A DNA stretch of 43,402 nt, from contig JAJEEK010000072.1 of the NCBI GenBank assembly GCA_022821065.1, positions 1-43,402 on the forward strand, given 5' to 3'. The notes beneath the pieces are model-generated. The model was not told where the DNA came from and made no database searches. It was given only the letters and a program-made list of their open reading frames with translations. The translations under genes and the position numbers were made by a program. Numbering within the stretch: the first letter of the stretch is position 1; every line of letters starts with the position of its first letter. This document shows, piece by piece, positions 1 to 7,713 of this stretch. The DNA comes from Candidatus Poribacteria bacterium. Its GTDB lineage: Bacteria > Poribacteria > WGA-4E > WGA-3G.

Positions 1-2
1 AA

Positions 3-126
3 ATGAAGATTAAATAAATATTTCGGTAATCGTTAAAGATCGCGAGCACAAGAAACGCCCCAGCAAAAACACTCGCTCCTACAGTAAGAGGTTATTGTAT
101 TACCGAATTAAATTCTTAAACTTCAT
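3..126. repeat. MITE-like element, family A, copy 1
   Basis: Two 28-bp terminal inverted repeats (3-30 and 99-126) begin ATGAAG and end CGGTAAT. They match each other at most positions and match the ends of a second copy at 25570-25704. The interior is unrelated to that copy: it has a CGCGAG...CTCGCTCCTACAG motif seen again near 181-205 and 24845-24870. There is no coding capacity, so any movement would depend on a transposase elsewhere. The left flank is cut by the window edge. Confidence 0.7.
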
Positions 127-128
127 AC

Positions 129-164
129 AGTTTGTGGTACAAAAGAGCGGTATGCGTAAGTCCT
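129..164. repeat. Right half of a family B MITE-like element
   Basis: This stretch matches the right half of the full elements at 2440-2558 and 22628-22746: an AGTTTGTGGTACAAAAGAGC core followed by the terminal repeat TGCGTAAGTCCT (153-164). The left half is missing. Its place is taken by the family A element that ends at 126, which suggests that A inserted into B. Confidence 0.65.
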
Positions 165-226
165 GGGTAATCCTTTCGATTCGCGAGTAAAACTCGCTCC
201 TACAAGATACAAGCGCATTGTGGTTA

Positions 227-742
227 CTAATTTAGGGGTGGGAGCGTGTACTGTTTAGCCAACATTTCTTCTAACAGGATCGAGTAGACTTCGTTTAGGT
301 CTTTGAACTTACGTCGCATGTTTGTGAAGCAATGGGTGTTGACGAATTCCTGAGTCTGTTCATCGGTCAGGTTCCCAGAAGCGAGGATAGGGATTTCTGT
401 CAGGCATTCGTTGACCAGTTCATCAAGGAGTGCTGAGGCGGCACCGTCCCGTACCTCACTTTCTAATAACTTACCGGTATCAAAAGCGGTTTCGTCATCT
501 GGGAGGGAGTTTAAAGCGTGGATTCCGATTGATCCTCGGACTTCTGGGTTTATCTGTGATAGTGCCGTTTTTACGTCGGCGAGTGGCATCGTCTCAAGGA
601 TCATTGACAGGTCGTCTGGGGTGAATGTCGCCGGATTGAAGACATCTTGTGCTTCAACACCGGTGTTGCAGGATGTCAACAGAAGAGATGCGATTGCAAT
701 GACGCTTGCGGTTGCGAGTCGGATAAGTGTTAGGTTTTTCAT
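227..742 (-). CDS. Small lipoprotein of unknown function
   Basis: A 171-residue protein with a lipoprotein signal peptide: a Lys/Arg N-terminus, a hydrophobic core and the lipobox LLTSC, giving lipidation at Cys25. The mature part is acidic, mostly helical in appearance, and has two further cysteines (in NECLTEI and NTHCFTN). I recognise no family. The ATG at 742 is chosen because it follows a GGAG ribosome site at good spacing. An ATG 33 bases upstream would add 11 residues without a signal-peptide character. A long inverted repeat (762-821) lies in the leader. It is the last gene of the leftmost minus-strand series and probably has its own promoter. Confidence 0.75.
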   Translation of the reverse strand: MKNLTLIRLATASVIAIASLLLTSCNTGVEAQDVFNPATFTPDDLSMILETMPLADVKTALSQINPEVRGSIGIHALNSLPDDETAFDTGKLLESEVRDGAASALLDELVNECLTEIPILASGNLTDEQTQEFVNTHCFTNMRRKFKDLNEVYSILLEEMLAKQYTLPPLN

Positions 743-761
743 GGTATTCTCCAAGAAATGG

Positions 762-821
762 TTTTGACCAAACAACTCGTGCCTTAGTCAAATTATTCGG
801 AGTCGAGTTGTTTGGCCAAAG
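762..821. repeat. Inverted repeat in the leader of the 171-residue lipoprotein
   Basis: CCAAACAACTCG (768-779) pairs perfectly with CGAGTTGTTTGG (804-815), and the pairing continues outward with one mismatch. A half copy of the same motif (GGAGTCGAGTTGT) occurs at 31940-31952 in front of pup, so this is an interspersed repeat rather than a gene-specific operator. Confidence 0.55.
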
Positions 822-926
822 TTTTCAGTACAGTTTTCTGCGAAAACCTTTCGGTTAATAGTTGTCAGGAGGTAGCCGTCAGCTGTCGGAAACCGTCAGC
901 GATTGGTTTCCGTTGGCTGTAGATGT

Positions 927-2384
927 TTAGCCTTTTACGACCCCGATGGGTCGAAGGCGTGCGACGCGGCGTGAGAGCCCGGCTTTGTCAACGACGCGGA
1001 CGACTTCATCGACATCTTTGTATGCTTCGGGGGCCTCCTCTTGGAGGGTGCGACGACCTTCTGCGCGGACGTAGATGCCTTGCGCTTCCAAGTCTTTCTG
1101 AATGGAACGTCCCTTGGTTATGGCGATTGCTTTCCTGCGTGAGAGGACTCTACCTGCGCCGTGGCAGGTGGTTCCCCATGTCTCCGCCATTGCACCCGGA
1201 TCGCCGACGAGGACGTAAGAGGCGGTTCCCATATCACCAGGGATTAGCACGGGTTGCCCGACTTTCTGGTACTTATCCGGGATTTCGGGGTGCCCTGCTG
1301 GGAACGCTCGTGTCGCGCCTTTCCGGTGGATGAAGAGTTCACGTTCTTTGCCGTCAACGGTGTGTTTCTCGAATTTGCCGATGTTGTGCGCGACATCGTA
1401 GACGAGTTCCAAGCCGAGTTCGTCTTCCGTTGTGTCGAAGAACTGCATGAAAGTCTGGCGGACGAGGTGCATGATGCATTGCCGATTGTTCCATGCGTAG
1501 TTTGCGCTGCACGCCATGGCGGTAATGTAGTCCTGTCCTTCTGGTGAGTTGATAGGTGCAGAGGCGAGTTGTCGGTCGGGGAGTCTGATACCGTATCTTT
1601 CGGCGACTTTGACCCAGCTCTTGACGTGTTCATCGCAGATCTGGTAGCCGAAGCCGCGGGAACCCGTATGGATCATGACACATACATTGCCTTCGGTTAA
1701 CCCCATTGCGTCTGCAGCTTCTCGGTAGAAGATGCGATCGACGGCTTGGACTTCGAGGAAGTGGTTTCCGGAGCCGAGCGTGCCGAGTTGGTTTTTGCCG
1801 CGTTCTAATGCGCGTTGGCTCGCAGCGTCGGCGTTGGCGTGTTGGAGGAGACCGGTTGCCTCAGTAAAATTGAGGTCGTGCGGGTGTCCGTAGTCGCGTT
1901 CAATAGACCAGCGCGCGCCTTTTTCGAGCATCTGCCGTTCCTCTTGGACAGTGAGCCGAATTTTACCACTGGAGCCGACACCGCACGGTACGTTCTCGAA
2001 CAATTTGCCGATGAGTGCTTTCCGTTTTCCGTCGAGCTGCGAGACATCGAGGTTTGTCCGGATGAGCCGAACCCCACAGTTGATGTCGTATCCGATGCCG
2101 CCGGGGGAGACGACACCATCTGCCTTCGGGTCTGTTGCTGCGACACCACCGATGACGAAGCCGTAGCCCCAATGGAGATCAGGCATTGCAAGTGAATGCT
2201 TGACGATACCGGGAAGATGTGCGACGTTTGCGACCTGTTGCAACGCCTCGTCGCTCTTTGAGAGTTTGAGGAGTTTCTCGTTGGCGTAGACGATGCCGTC
2301 AACGCGCATGCCTTTCATGTAGGTTTTCGGGATGCGCCAGCGGTATTCATCAATTTTTTGGAGTGTTATGTTTTGTTGTGCCAT
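927..2384 (-). CDS. rtcB: RNA-splicing ligase RtcB
   Basis: A 485-residue, full-length RtcB. This cytosolic, Mn/GTP-dependent enzyme joins RNA 3'-phosphate or 2',3'-cyclic phosphate ends to 5'-OH ends. The family signatures are present in order: DLHWGYGFVIGG, GGIGYDINCGVR (metal-binding Asp/Cys), GSGNHFLEVQ, HTGSRGFG and CHGAGRVLSRR, whose His (about residue 408) is the expected guanylylated residue. The ATG at 2384 has no clear ribosome site. No archease or RtcA gene is nearby, and the upstream neighbour is separated by a MITE-like element, so it is probably transcribed alone. In bacteria RtcB is associated with RNA repair. Identification is secure; the physiological substrate is not visible here. 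Confidence 0.96.
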   Translation of the reverse strand: MAQQNITLQKIDEYRWRIPKTYMKGMRVDGIVYANEKLLKLSKSDEALQQVANVAHLPGIVKHSLAMPDLHWGYGFVIGGVAATDPKADGVVSPGGIGYDINCGVRLIRTNLDVSQLDGKRKALIGKLFENVPCGVGSSGKIRLTVQEERQMLEKGARWSIERDYGHPHDLNFTEATGLLQHANADAASQRALERGKNQLGTLGSGNHFLEVQAVDRIFYREAADAMGLTEGNVCVMIHTGSRGFGYQICDEHVKSWVKVAERYGIRLPDRQLASAPINSPEGQDYITAMACSANYAWNNRQCIMHLVRQTFMQFFDTTEDELGLELVYDVAHNIGKFEKHTVDGKERELFIHRKGATRAFPAGHPEIPDKYQKVGQPVLIPGDMGTASYVLVGDPGAMAETWGTTCHGAGRVLSRRKAIAITKGRSIQKDLEAQGIYVRAEGRRTLQEEAPEAYKDVDEVVRVVDKAGLSRRVARLRPIGVVKG

Positions 2385-2439
2385 ATTATTCGTACGGTTT
2401 TCTGCGAAAATTTTTCGGTTACCAGTACTCAGTTAAGAC

Positions 2440-2558
2440 AGGACTTACGCAATTTTGAGTGTAGGCGGTTCTGTCATAAGAAATTTTTCGGAAAACACAG
2501 TGTTTTGGCAGCACAAACTGGAAGTTTGTGGTACAAAAGAGCAGCATGCGTAAGTCCT
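2440..2558. repeat. MITE-like element, family B, complete copy
   Basis: 119 bp with 12-bp perfect terminal inverted repeats: AGGACTTACGCA at the left and TGCGTAAGTCCT at the right. The interior carries a CACAAACT...AGTTTGTG hairpin. It is nearly identical to 22628-22746 and related to 35644-35769. I see no target-site duplication and no coding capacity. Confidence 0.8.
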
Positions 2559-2568
2559 ATTTATTTTT

Positions 2569-2718
2569 TCATGCCTTTTGTTCAACCATACTTGAGAGGA
2601 TACCGAGCACTTTGTCACACTGTGAGATGTGATAGGCAGCCATGTCGATGTAGAGTTGCTGTCCTTCTAATTTGAGGAAGAGCCAATCTATTCCGGATGT
2701 GATGGTTCCATAAATGCA
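2569..2718 (-). pseudogene. 3' remnant of a nuclease-like gene
   Basis: An open stretch of about 48 codons without its own start reads NCIYGTITSG, then WLFLKLEGQQLYID, then DKVLGIL. From memory this is the C-terminal end of a family common in Cyanobacteria and Poribacteria (GxxWxFLKLE...IDxxxYxI...KILGIL), often described as restriction-endonuclease-like. The N-terminal part is absent: the frame runs into the end of the thioredoxin gene and meets a stop there. A family B element lies immediately downstream. It is best read as a decayed remnant, although chance coding appearance cannot be excluded. Confidence 0.45.
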
Positions 2719-2726
2719 GTTGATTA

Positions 2727-3218
2727 CTACTTCAAGATATCGAGGATCTGTTGCTCAAAAGCCTGTTTGGGCATTGCGCCTAAGAGGCTGCCGATGACTT
2801 TGCCGTTTCGGAACACGATATACGCTGGGATCCCGTTTCCGCCGTATTTTTTGTTGGTTTCACGATTTTCATCAATATCCAATTTAGCGACGATGAAGTT
2901 TTCTCGGTATTCTGATGCAACTGCATCAATAGTGGGTACCATTGCCCGACAGAAGCCTCACCATTCTGCCCGTAGTTCGACGACGACGGGCATTTCCGCT
3001 TTCAACACAACGTCTTCAAACGTTGCATCGGTGACTGTGATGGGTTTCCCGTCGGTCGCAATTGGCTCATTATCGGGGTCAGAGGGAACTTCTTGCGTCG
3101 TTTCTGTGTCGAGTACGACGGTGTCTGTCTCTTGCTCAGCGTTGTCGCCGCAGCCGATAGTGTAGATTGCGACTGAAGCGATGATCAGTAAGATGCAGGT
3201 TTTACGTAATATGTTCAT
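2727..3218 (-). CDS. Thioredoxin-fold lipoprotein with in-frame TGA at the active-site Cys (putative selenoprotein)
   Basis: A 163-residue reading frame if the TGA at 2958-2960 is read as selenocysteine. The N-terminus MNILRK leads into a hydrophobic stretch and the lipobox YTIGC (Cys23), so the protein is a lipoprotein facing the cell envelope. The thioredoxin fold follows: VVVELRAEW, TGA, GFCRAMVPTID, then KLDIDENRET, GIPAYIVFRNG with the cis-Pro, and GAMPKQAF. The paralogue at 11600-12862 has WCPFCRQM at the same place, with TGT where this gene has TGA. Both sides of the TGA keep the same frame and the same homology. The ATG at 3218 follows AGGAG at good spacing. If the TGA is a true stop, the product is an 86-residue fragment without an active site. 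UGA ends mpa, pgsA and the TPR gene here, so a general code change is unlikely. Confidence 0.8.
2912..2929 (-). promoter_or_regulatory. Candidate bacterial SECIS hairpin
   Basis: On the mRNA, GAUGC pairs with GCAUC around the loop AGUU, and U-A and U-G pairs extend the stem to seven pairs. The loop starts 36 nucleotides after the UGA and has G as its second base. From memory, bacterial SECIS elements have the apical loop about 16-37 nucleotides after the UGA, with a G at the start of the loop. A second, weaker hairpin (2927-2944) puts GGU at the loop base about 18-20 nucleotides after the UGA. Either could be the SelB site; neither has been tested. Confidence 0.45.
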
Positions 3219-3309
3219 ACGGAGGCTCCTTAATAACGCCAGTTTGATGATAAATGATGTGCGTTCAATAATAGGTATTTTCTCCGAAGGTCCACCTTGC
3301 AACCCTTGT

Positions 3310-3362
3310 AGCACAAACTTTCGAGTTTGTGTGCTATGGGCGCAAACTGGGAAGTTTGCGCC
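3310..3362. repeat. Two REP-like hairpins in tandem
   Basis: AGCACAAACT and AGTTTGTGTGCT (3310-3335) form one hairpin. GGCGCAAACT and AGTTTGCGCC (3339-3362) form a second with a perfect 10-bp stem. The core (CAAACT...AGTTTG) is the one inside family B elements. On the minus strand they lie upstream of the thioredoxin gene and may fall in its leader. Confidence 0.6.
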
Positions 3363-3431
3363 ACAATATGCTTTTATCAAACTCACGTTAGTTAATACTT
3401 AGCGGAAATATTCAATTCTGCTGTCATTGGT

Positions 3432-3461
3432 ATTATATCATAGTTTGGAGTGGAAGCGCAA
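3432..3461 (-). promoter_or_regulatory. Possible promoter for the selenothioredoxin gene
   Basis: On the minus strand, TTGCGC, an 18-base spacer and a perfect TATAAT lie about 210 bases upstream of the start codon. The -10 box matches fully but the -35 box is weak. This is a sequence match only. Confidence 0.35.
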
Positions 3462-3533
3462 GTGTGGTAGATTGGAAGATTGGAAGGATGGCGCGAGAAC
3501 TTCACCATGCTTCCAACCCTCCATCTGGATGGA

Positions 3534-6500
3534 CTATTTTCGTATGAGCATTTTTCGGGTGGCAGTGAAATCGCCTGTGGTGAGCGTGTAGAAATAGACA
3601 CCGCTTGCGACGGGTTCACCGACTTCGTTTTTGCCATCCCAATACGCTGCACGACTGCGGGATTGATAGGTGCCGATAGCCTTATGTCCTAACAATAAGG
3701 TCCGGACTAAAGTTCCGTCTACCGCATGGATGCGTAGTGTTACGTCTGCACGTGTTGCTAACTGATAGGGTATCCATGTTTCCGGATTGAACGGGTTCGG
3801 GTAGTTCGCGAGCAGTCCTGTCTCTTTTGGTGTTAGCGATCCCAAAAGCTGCTCAACGTTTGCTATGGCGTGTTGGAAGGCAAGGGAACCGTCATTCTGG
3901 GTTTGTAAGATGTCCAGGAGCTGCTGAAGTGTTTCAGAGGTGAAGTGCTTCGGCAGTGCAAAGATGATGGGTGCCGCCGCCACCGTTGTCTCACCGAGAT
4001 GTGTTGCAACGAGGACGAGGTCTTGGATATCGACAGCCCCATCGCCATTAACATCAAGGCGCGGGTTTTCGGGGTTCCTGGTGCCGAGTGCCGCTGCCAC
4101 CGATGTCAGATCGGTGATGTCCGTTTTTCCATCTTCGTTGACATCCCAGGCTGGATATACTACGGATACGACGGGTTCCGTCGCTATCTCTTCAACAGGA
4201 ATGTACAAGGCGATGTCGTTGATACCGGGGCCGCTTCCTACGTATTCGATGATGTTGACCTGCTGGGAGCCGTCAAGATTGCTGCGTCGAATAGAGTATC
4301 CCTCGCTATCTATCCAGTACATTGTGCCGTTAGATAGGTCCAGGGTGATACCGCCCGAGGTGAAATCTGGTGTTTTAAAGTTTTTGATGTTTGAACCGTC
4401 AAGGTTTGCCGTCCCTATTCCGTCGAATCCATCTGTCCAGTACATCTTACCGCCCGCGATATCTAAGGCGATACTCCGTCTATCCCCCGGATTTACGAGC
4501 AGCTCAACATTTGTCCCATCCAAGTTGGCGCGAGATATACTTGCGTTTCCATCCCATTGGGTCCAGTACATTTTACCACCTGCAATATCTAAGACGATAT
4601 CCAAGGGTCTTGAAATAGGTAATGGTAAAACTGTTTCGACGTTTGTTCCGTCCAAGTTGGCACGAAAGATCCCGTTCGTTTTACCGTTCGTCCAGTACAT
4701 TTTACCGGCTGCCACATCTAAGGCGATCCCTCCACCTGCGAAAAACTCCTCTATATCGTCCTTGATGAGATGTTCGATGTTTGCTCCATCTGATAAGTTG
4801 GCACGAAAGATCCCATCGTCTTCTTGTGTCCAGTATATTTTACCGTTTGTTGCGTCTAAGGCGATACTCAGGGCTCCCCGATTGACAACATCTTCGCTAT
4901 TGGATGTGTCCAAATCGGCCCGTCGGATTTTACCTGGGGCTGCCCAATAGAGTTTCAACGTCGGTTGGCTCGATGGATCGTTAGGAAAAAGGGGCCCGCT
5001 TACGACTGTGACGGGCTCATCAGGGATGGGGTCGGTTACCACTGTGACAGGATCGTCGGGAACAATTGGATCGTCTATCGCTACGATAGGCGTGCCGCCG
5101 TATTCGTAGGGTCCGATATCCACGGTAGCACCGACGGGTCGGATAACGCCATCAAAATCGTCCGCGGGTGCGAAGGCATTCGTGCCAGCGTCAATAGCAG
5201 GACTTGTGGATTGTAGGTGGAAGTCGCGGGTTGTGACAGGATCAACGAGTTGCGGGTCGCCTTCAAGGTTATTCGTGGCATTGACAGCGACGAGTTCCCA
5301 GAACAGCAGATCGTTGCCGAGGTTGTTTCCGGCTTGCTCAACGAAGTCCACTCTGATATTGTGAAAGAGGTTATGTGTAATCGGGAGATCAAAGGTGCCG
5401 TTAGTGTAAATGGTAGTTTTTACGCCGGAGAAGATGTTGTTGTGGAACTGGCAATTAGGAGAACTCACCCAGATCGTGTGTGCGGCCGACACACCCTCGG
5501 AGAGTTCATCGGAAATCATGAAGAGGTTATTCATGAAATGGGTGGCGTGTCCTGTAAAAACAGAGTTACCGGTCCCACGTGCGGTGTTATTGAAGAAAAT
5601 GTTATTGAAGACCTGAACTGTATTTGTAGATCCTCCTAAAGAAAAACCACCGCCATTTTGATACGCCTGATTACTATCAAATACATTGTGCGTAATTTTA
5701 CCGGCTATATGATCAACTGAGAATCCACCGCCATTTCCGCCCTGGTTCCTAATAAATTTATTGTGGGTAATATCACCAGTGAAGCCCCTATCAAGCAGGA
5801 ACCCACCGCTATTATCACTAAATTCATTATGGGTAACCTCGCCGGTAAAGGCTATTGCTTGGAATCCTGGAGCATCATTTCCCGTAAACGTATTATGGGT
5901 AATATCACCAATAAAGTTATTAGAACTGCTGAACCCATTACGCTTTTGTTGAGTAAAGGTATTATGGGTAACATTACCAGTGAAGTAACCAACACCAGCC
6001 CCTACCCAATTTCCAGTAAAGATATTACGAGTGACCACTCCCTCTAATCTACCACTGACATATAAGCCTGTAGCAATATTATCCCGAAAGGTATTCTCGG
6101 AAAATTCTCCGGTAACATCCCCCCAGATATGAATACCATCCTTGTTAGCAGTGAAAGTATTTTTCGTTGCGTCAGTACTCTTTGCTGTTGATACACCGTG
6201 CCCATCGTTGTTACTAAAAGTATTTCCGTTGAGAATGAGGGGCATATTAGACCATACGCCGCCGCCTTTATTGTTATGAACAACGCAATTTTCTAAGGTG
6301 CTCGGCGTTTCTTGAGTGCCGGTCGGGTCATTTAGGACGATCCCGCCGACACCGTTAGTGCGGAGCGAGTTCTGGACTGTCAAATTGCGGATTGTCACAC
6401 CTTCAGTGTCTTCGCCATGGAGAATCGGCACAGTCGCCGCTCCTGTGTGCTGTCCGTCGATGATACATTCCTCGGCGGTGGTGGTGCCTTCAAAGATCAT

Positions 6501-6812
6501 CTCTTGGCGGAGTTTCAGGGGGAAGATTTCGCGTGCGTTCCCTTTGGCAGCATCTCCGTTGTAGTTGCCCGGGCGGATATGCACGTGCCACGGATCTGGG
6601 AGATTATTTCTTTCGCTGATCAAGAGTGCGAAGGTAATCGACTTATATGGACTCACCGCGGACCCTCTGCCTGCGGGCGCGTTTACGCCGTTCACTGCGT
6701 CTACGTAGATATGGGAATAGGTTTGTGCGTCACTTACACCGTGAAGGGTAAACATAAATATAACAGCAAAAAATGCTGCGGTAAGTTTTTGATATGTCAA
6801 TAGCGTTTTCAT
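3534..6812 (-). CDS. Secreted beta-helix / YWTD-propeller / dockerin protein with C-terminal sorting-like module
   Basis: A 1092-residue modular exoprotein. A signal peptide (about residues 1-29) precedes a DUF1565-like start (HIYVDAVNG...GRG...KSITFAL). Then comes a right-handed parallel beta-helix of many short NxF/GxITHNxF turns (about 130-440). Six YWTD-type repeats (KLYW..., KIYWTQ, KMYWTN, KMYWTQ, KMYWTD, TMYWID; about 618-855) match one six-bladed propeller. A dockerin-like pair of calcium loops follows (DVNEDGKTDITDL, DVNGDGAVDIQDL; about 889-940). The C-terminal NYPNPFNPETW...RKMLIRK module (about 1007-1092) resembles FlgD-Ig/type A sorting domains. The ATG at 6812 follows GGAG. No catalytic residues for polysaccharide cleavage can be assigned. 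Likely roles are carbohydrate or protein binding at the surface. Confidence 0.88.
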   Translation of the reverse strand: MKTLLTYQKLTAAFFAVIFMFTLHGVSDAQTYSHIYVDAVNGVNAPAGRGSAVSPYKSITFALLISERNNLPDPWHVHIRPGNYNGDAAKGNAREIFPLKLRQEMIFEGTTTAEECIIDGQHTGAATVPILHGEDTEGVTIRNLTVQNSLRTNGVGGIVLNDPTGTQETPSTLENCVVHNNKGGGVWSNMPLILNGNTFSNNDGHGVSTAKSTDATKNTFTANKDGIHIWGDVTGEFSENTFRDNIATGLYVSGRLEGVVTRNIFTGNWVGAGVGYFTGNVTHNTFTQQKRNGFSSSNNFIGDITHNTFTGNDAPGFQAIAFTGEVTHNEFSDNSGGFLLDRGFTGDITHNKFIRNQGGNGGGFSVDHIAGKITHNVFDSNQAYQNGGGFSLGGSTNTVQVFNNIFFNNTARGTGNSVFTGHATHFMNNLFMISDELSEGVSAAHTIWVSSPNCQFHNNIFSGVKTTIYTNGTFDLPITHNLFHNIRVDFVEQAGNNLGNDLLFWELVAVNATNNLEGDPQLVDPVTTRDFHLQSTSPAIDAGTNAFAPADDFDGVIRPVGATVDIGPYEYGGTPIVAIDDPIVPDDPVTVVTDPIPDEPVTVVSGPLFPNDPSSQPTLKLYWAAPGKIRRADLDTSNSEDVVNRGALSIALDATNGKIYWTQEDDGIFRANLSDGANIEHLIKDDIEEFFAGGGIALDVAAGKMYWTNGKTNGIFRANLDGTNVETVLPLPISRPLDIVLDIAGGKMYWTQWDGNASISRANLDGTNVELLVNPGDRRSIALDIAGGKMYWTDGFDGIGTANLDGSNIKNFKTPDFTSGGITLDLSNGTMYWIDSEGYSIRRSNLDGSQQVNIIEYVGSGPGINDIALYIPVEEIATEPVVSVVYPAWDVNEDGKTDITDLTSVAAALGTRNPENPRLDVNGDGAVDIQDLVLVATHLGETTVAAAPIIFALPKHFTSETLQQLLDILQTQNDGSLAFQHAIANVEQLLGSLTPKETGLLANYPNPFNPETWIPYQLATRADVTLRIHAVDGTLVRTLLLGHKAIGTYQSRSRAAYWDGKNEVGEPVASGVYFYTLTTGDFTATRKMLIRK

Positions 6813-6852
6813 GGAAAACTCCTTTCCAGTTATGTGTCTCTACAAGCCGCGC

Positions 6853-7581
6853 TTACTTTTCATAAATGTAACTGGTGTTGGTTTCGGGGTAGAAGATGAC
6901 GAAGAGTCTGCCGTCCCATGTATACGTGCTGATGTCGGGGTTCAGACTGCCGGTAGGGAACCAGTGGATTGTTCCGCTGCTTTCATCAAACGGTTCAACG
7001 AATCTATAGGAACCGGTGAGGAATTGTGTCTGTCCTGGTCCCACCGCTTCAGGCTTATCAGGGTCCATCTGTATTTCCCGTGTAAATGTGGTCGGTGTGA
7101 GTCGCAGGGTACTCATTTCTTCGACGGGGTCGCCGTGGACCTGTTTGGAGATGAGCGTGTAAGTGCTGCTGAAGAATTGGGCGATTTTATAGGGTTTAGA
7201 GAAGACGGTAATGGTTGCCATTTTGTGGACATCATCCTCGCCGCCGTCGCGTACATAGAGATAGACGGTTACGGTTTTCGGTGGGACGACCTCTTCCGAT
7301 GGCAGTTCGGGTGCAGTCCACTGGACTTGGGGTCCGGCTTCACCAGACAAAACGCCATCGGTTACCTCCCATGCATACGTCAGGGGATCGTCTTCTGGGT
7401 CAAAGACCCTGGCTCTCAATTCGACGGTTTCACCGTATTCGACTTCATTTGGGATGGTGAAAGTGGTTATTTCAGGTGGGTCGTTGGTGAGTTCTTCATA
7501 TTGTTGGCATCCAATGAGGATAACGGTTTGGAGAATTAACAGAATGACCAAATTTGTATGGGCTGCCTTAAAGACATTCAT
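6853..7581 (-). CDS. Ig-like (PKD/cadherin-type) domain lipoprotein
   Basis: A 242-residue lipoprotein with lipobox ILIGC (Cys25). After the lipid anchor comes an Ig-like domain (PPEITTFTIP...YGETVELRARVFDPEDDPLTYAWEV) of the kind found in PKD/cadherin-like modules. It is followed by a second part (GTYRFVEPF-type strands ending in WDGRLFVIFYP) that I do not recognise. It is clearly paralogous to the first half of the thioredoxin fusion at 11600-12862. The start at 7581 follows AGGAG. It lies 40 bases upstream of the beta-helix gene and is probably co-transcribed with it. No enzymatic residues were seen; an adhesive or scaffold role at the envelope is an inference. Confidence 0.8.
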   Translation of the reverse strand: MNVFKAAHTNLVILLILQTVILIGCQQYEELTNDPPEITTFTIPNEVEYGETVELRARVFDPEDDPLTYAWEVTDGVLSGEAGPQVQWTAPELPSEEVVPPKTVTVYLYVRDGGEDDVHKMATITVFSKPYKIAQFFSSTYTLISKQVHGDPVEEMSTLRLTPTTFTREIQMDPDKPEAVGPGQTQFLTGSYRFVEPFDESSGTIHWFPTGSLNPDISTYTWDGRLFVIFYPETNTSYIYEK

Positions 7582-7605
7582 TAAAGAGGCTCCTTTGTGA
7601 GAATA

Positions 7606-7710
7606 GTTTTCAGTTTTAATAGTTGTCAGTTTTCAGTTAAAGAGACGTTTGATTCACCACAGCATATCTTAACTGAAAACCGAGTACTGAGTACTCACAA
7701 CTGTGGATTC
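7606..7710. repeat. Degenerate CAGTT-type inverted array
   Basis: GTTGTCAGTTTTCAGTTAA on the left faces TTAACTGAAAACCGAGTACT on the right across about 25 bases, giving a long imperfect hairpin. Related arrays occur at 831-915, 12890-13024, 28386-28535, 30724-30820 and 33490-33580. It contains no gene. Confidence 0.5.
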
Positions 7711-7713
7711 GTT

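Noticed and set aside
2958..2960. Reading the thioredoxin TGA as evidence of a changed genetic code (UGA = Trp or Gly)
   Set aside because: UGA is the natural stop of mpa (33583), pgsA (37478) and the TPR gene (15344), and Trp is encoded by TGG throughout.
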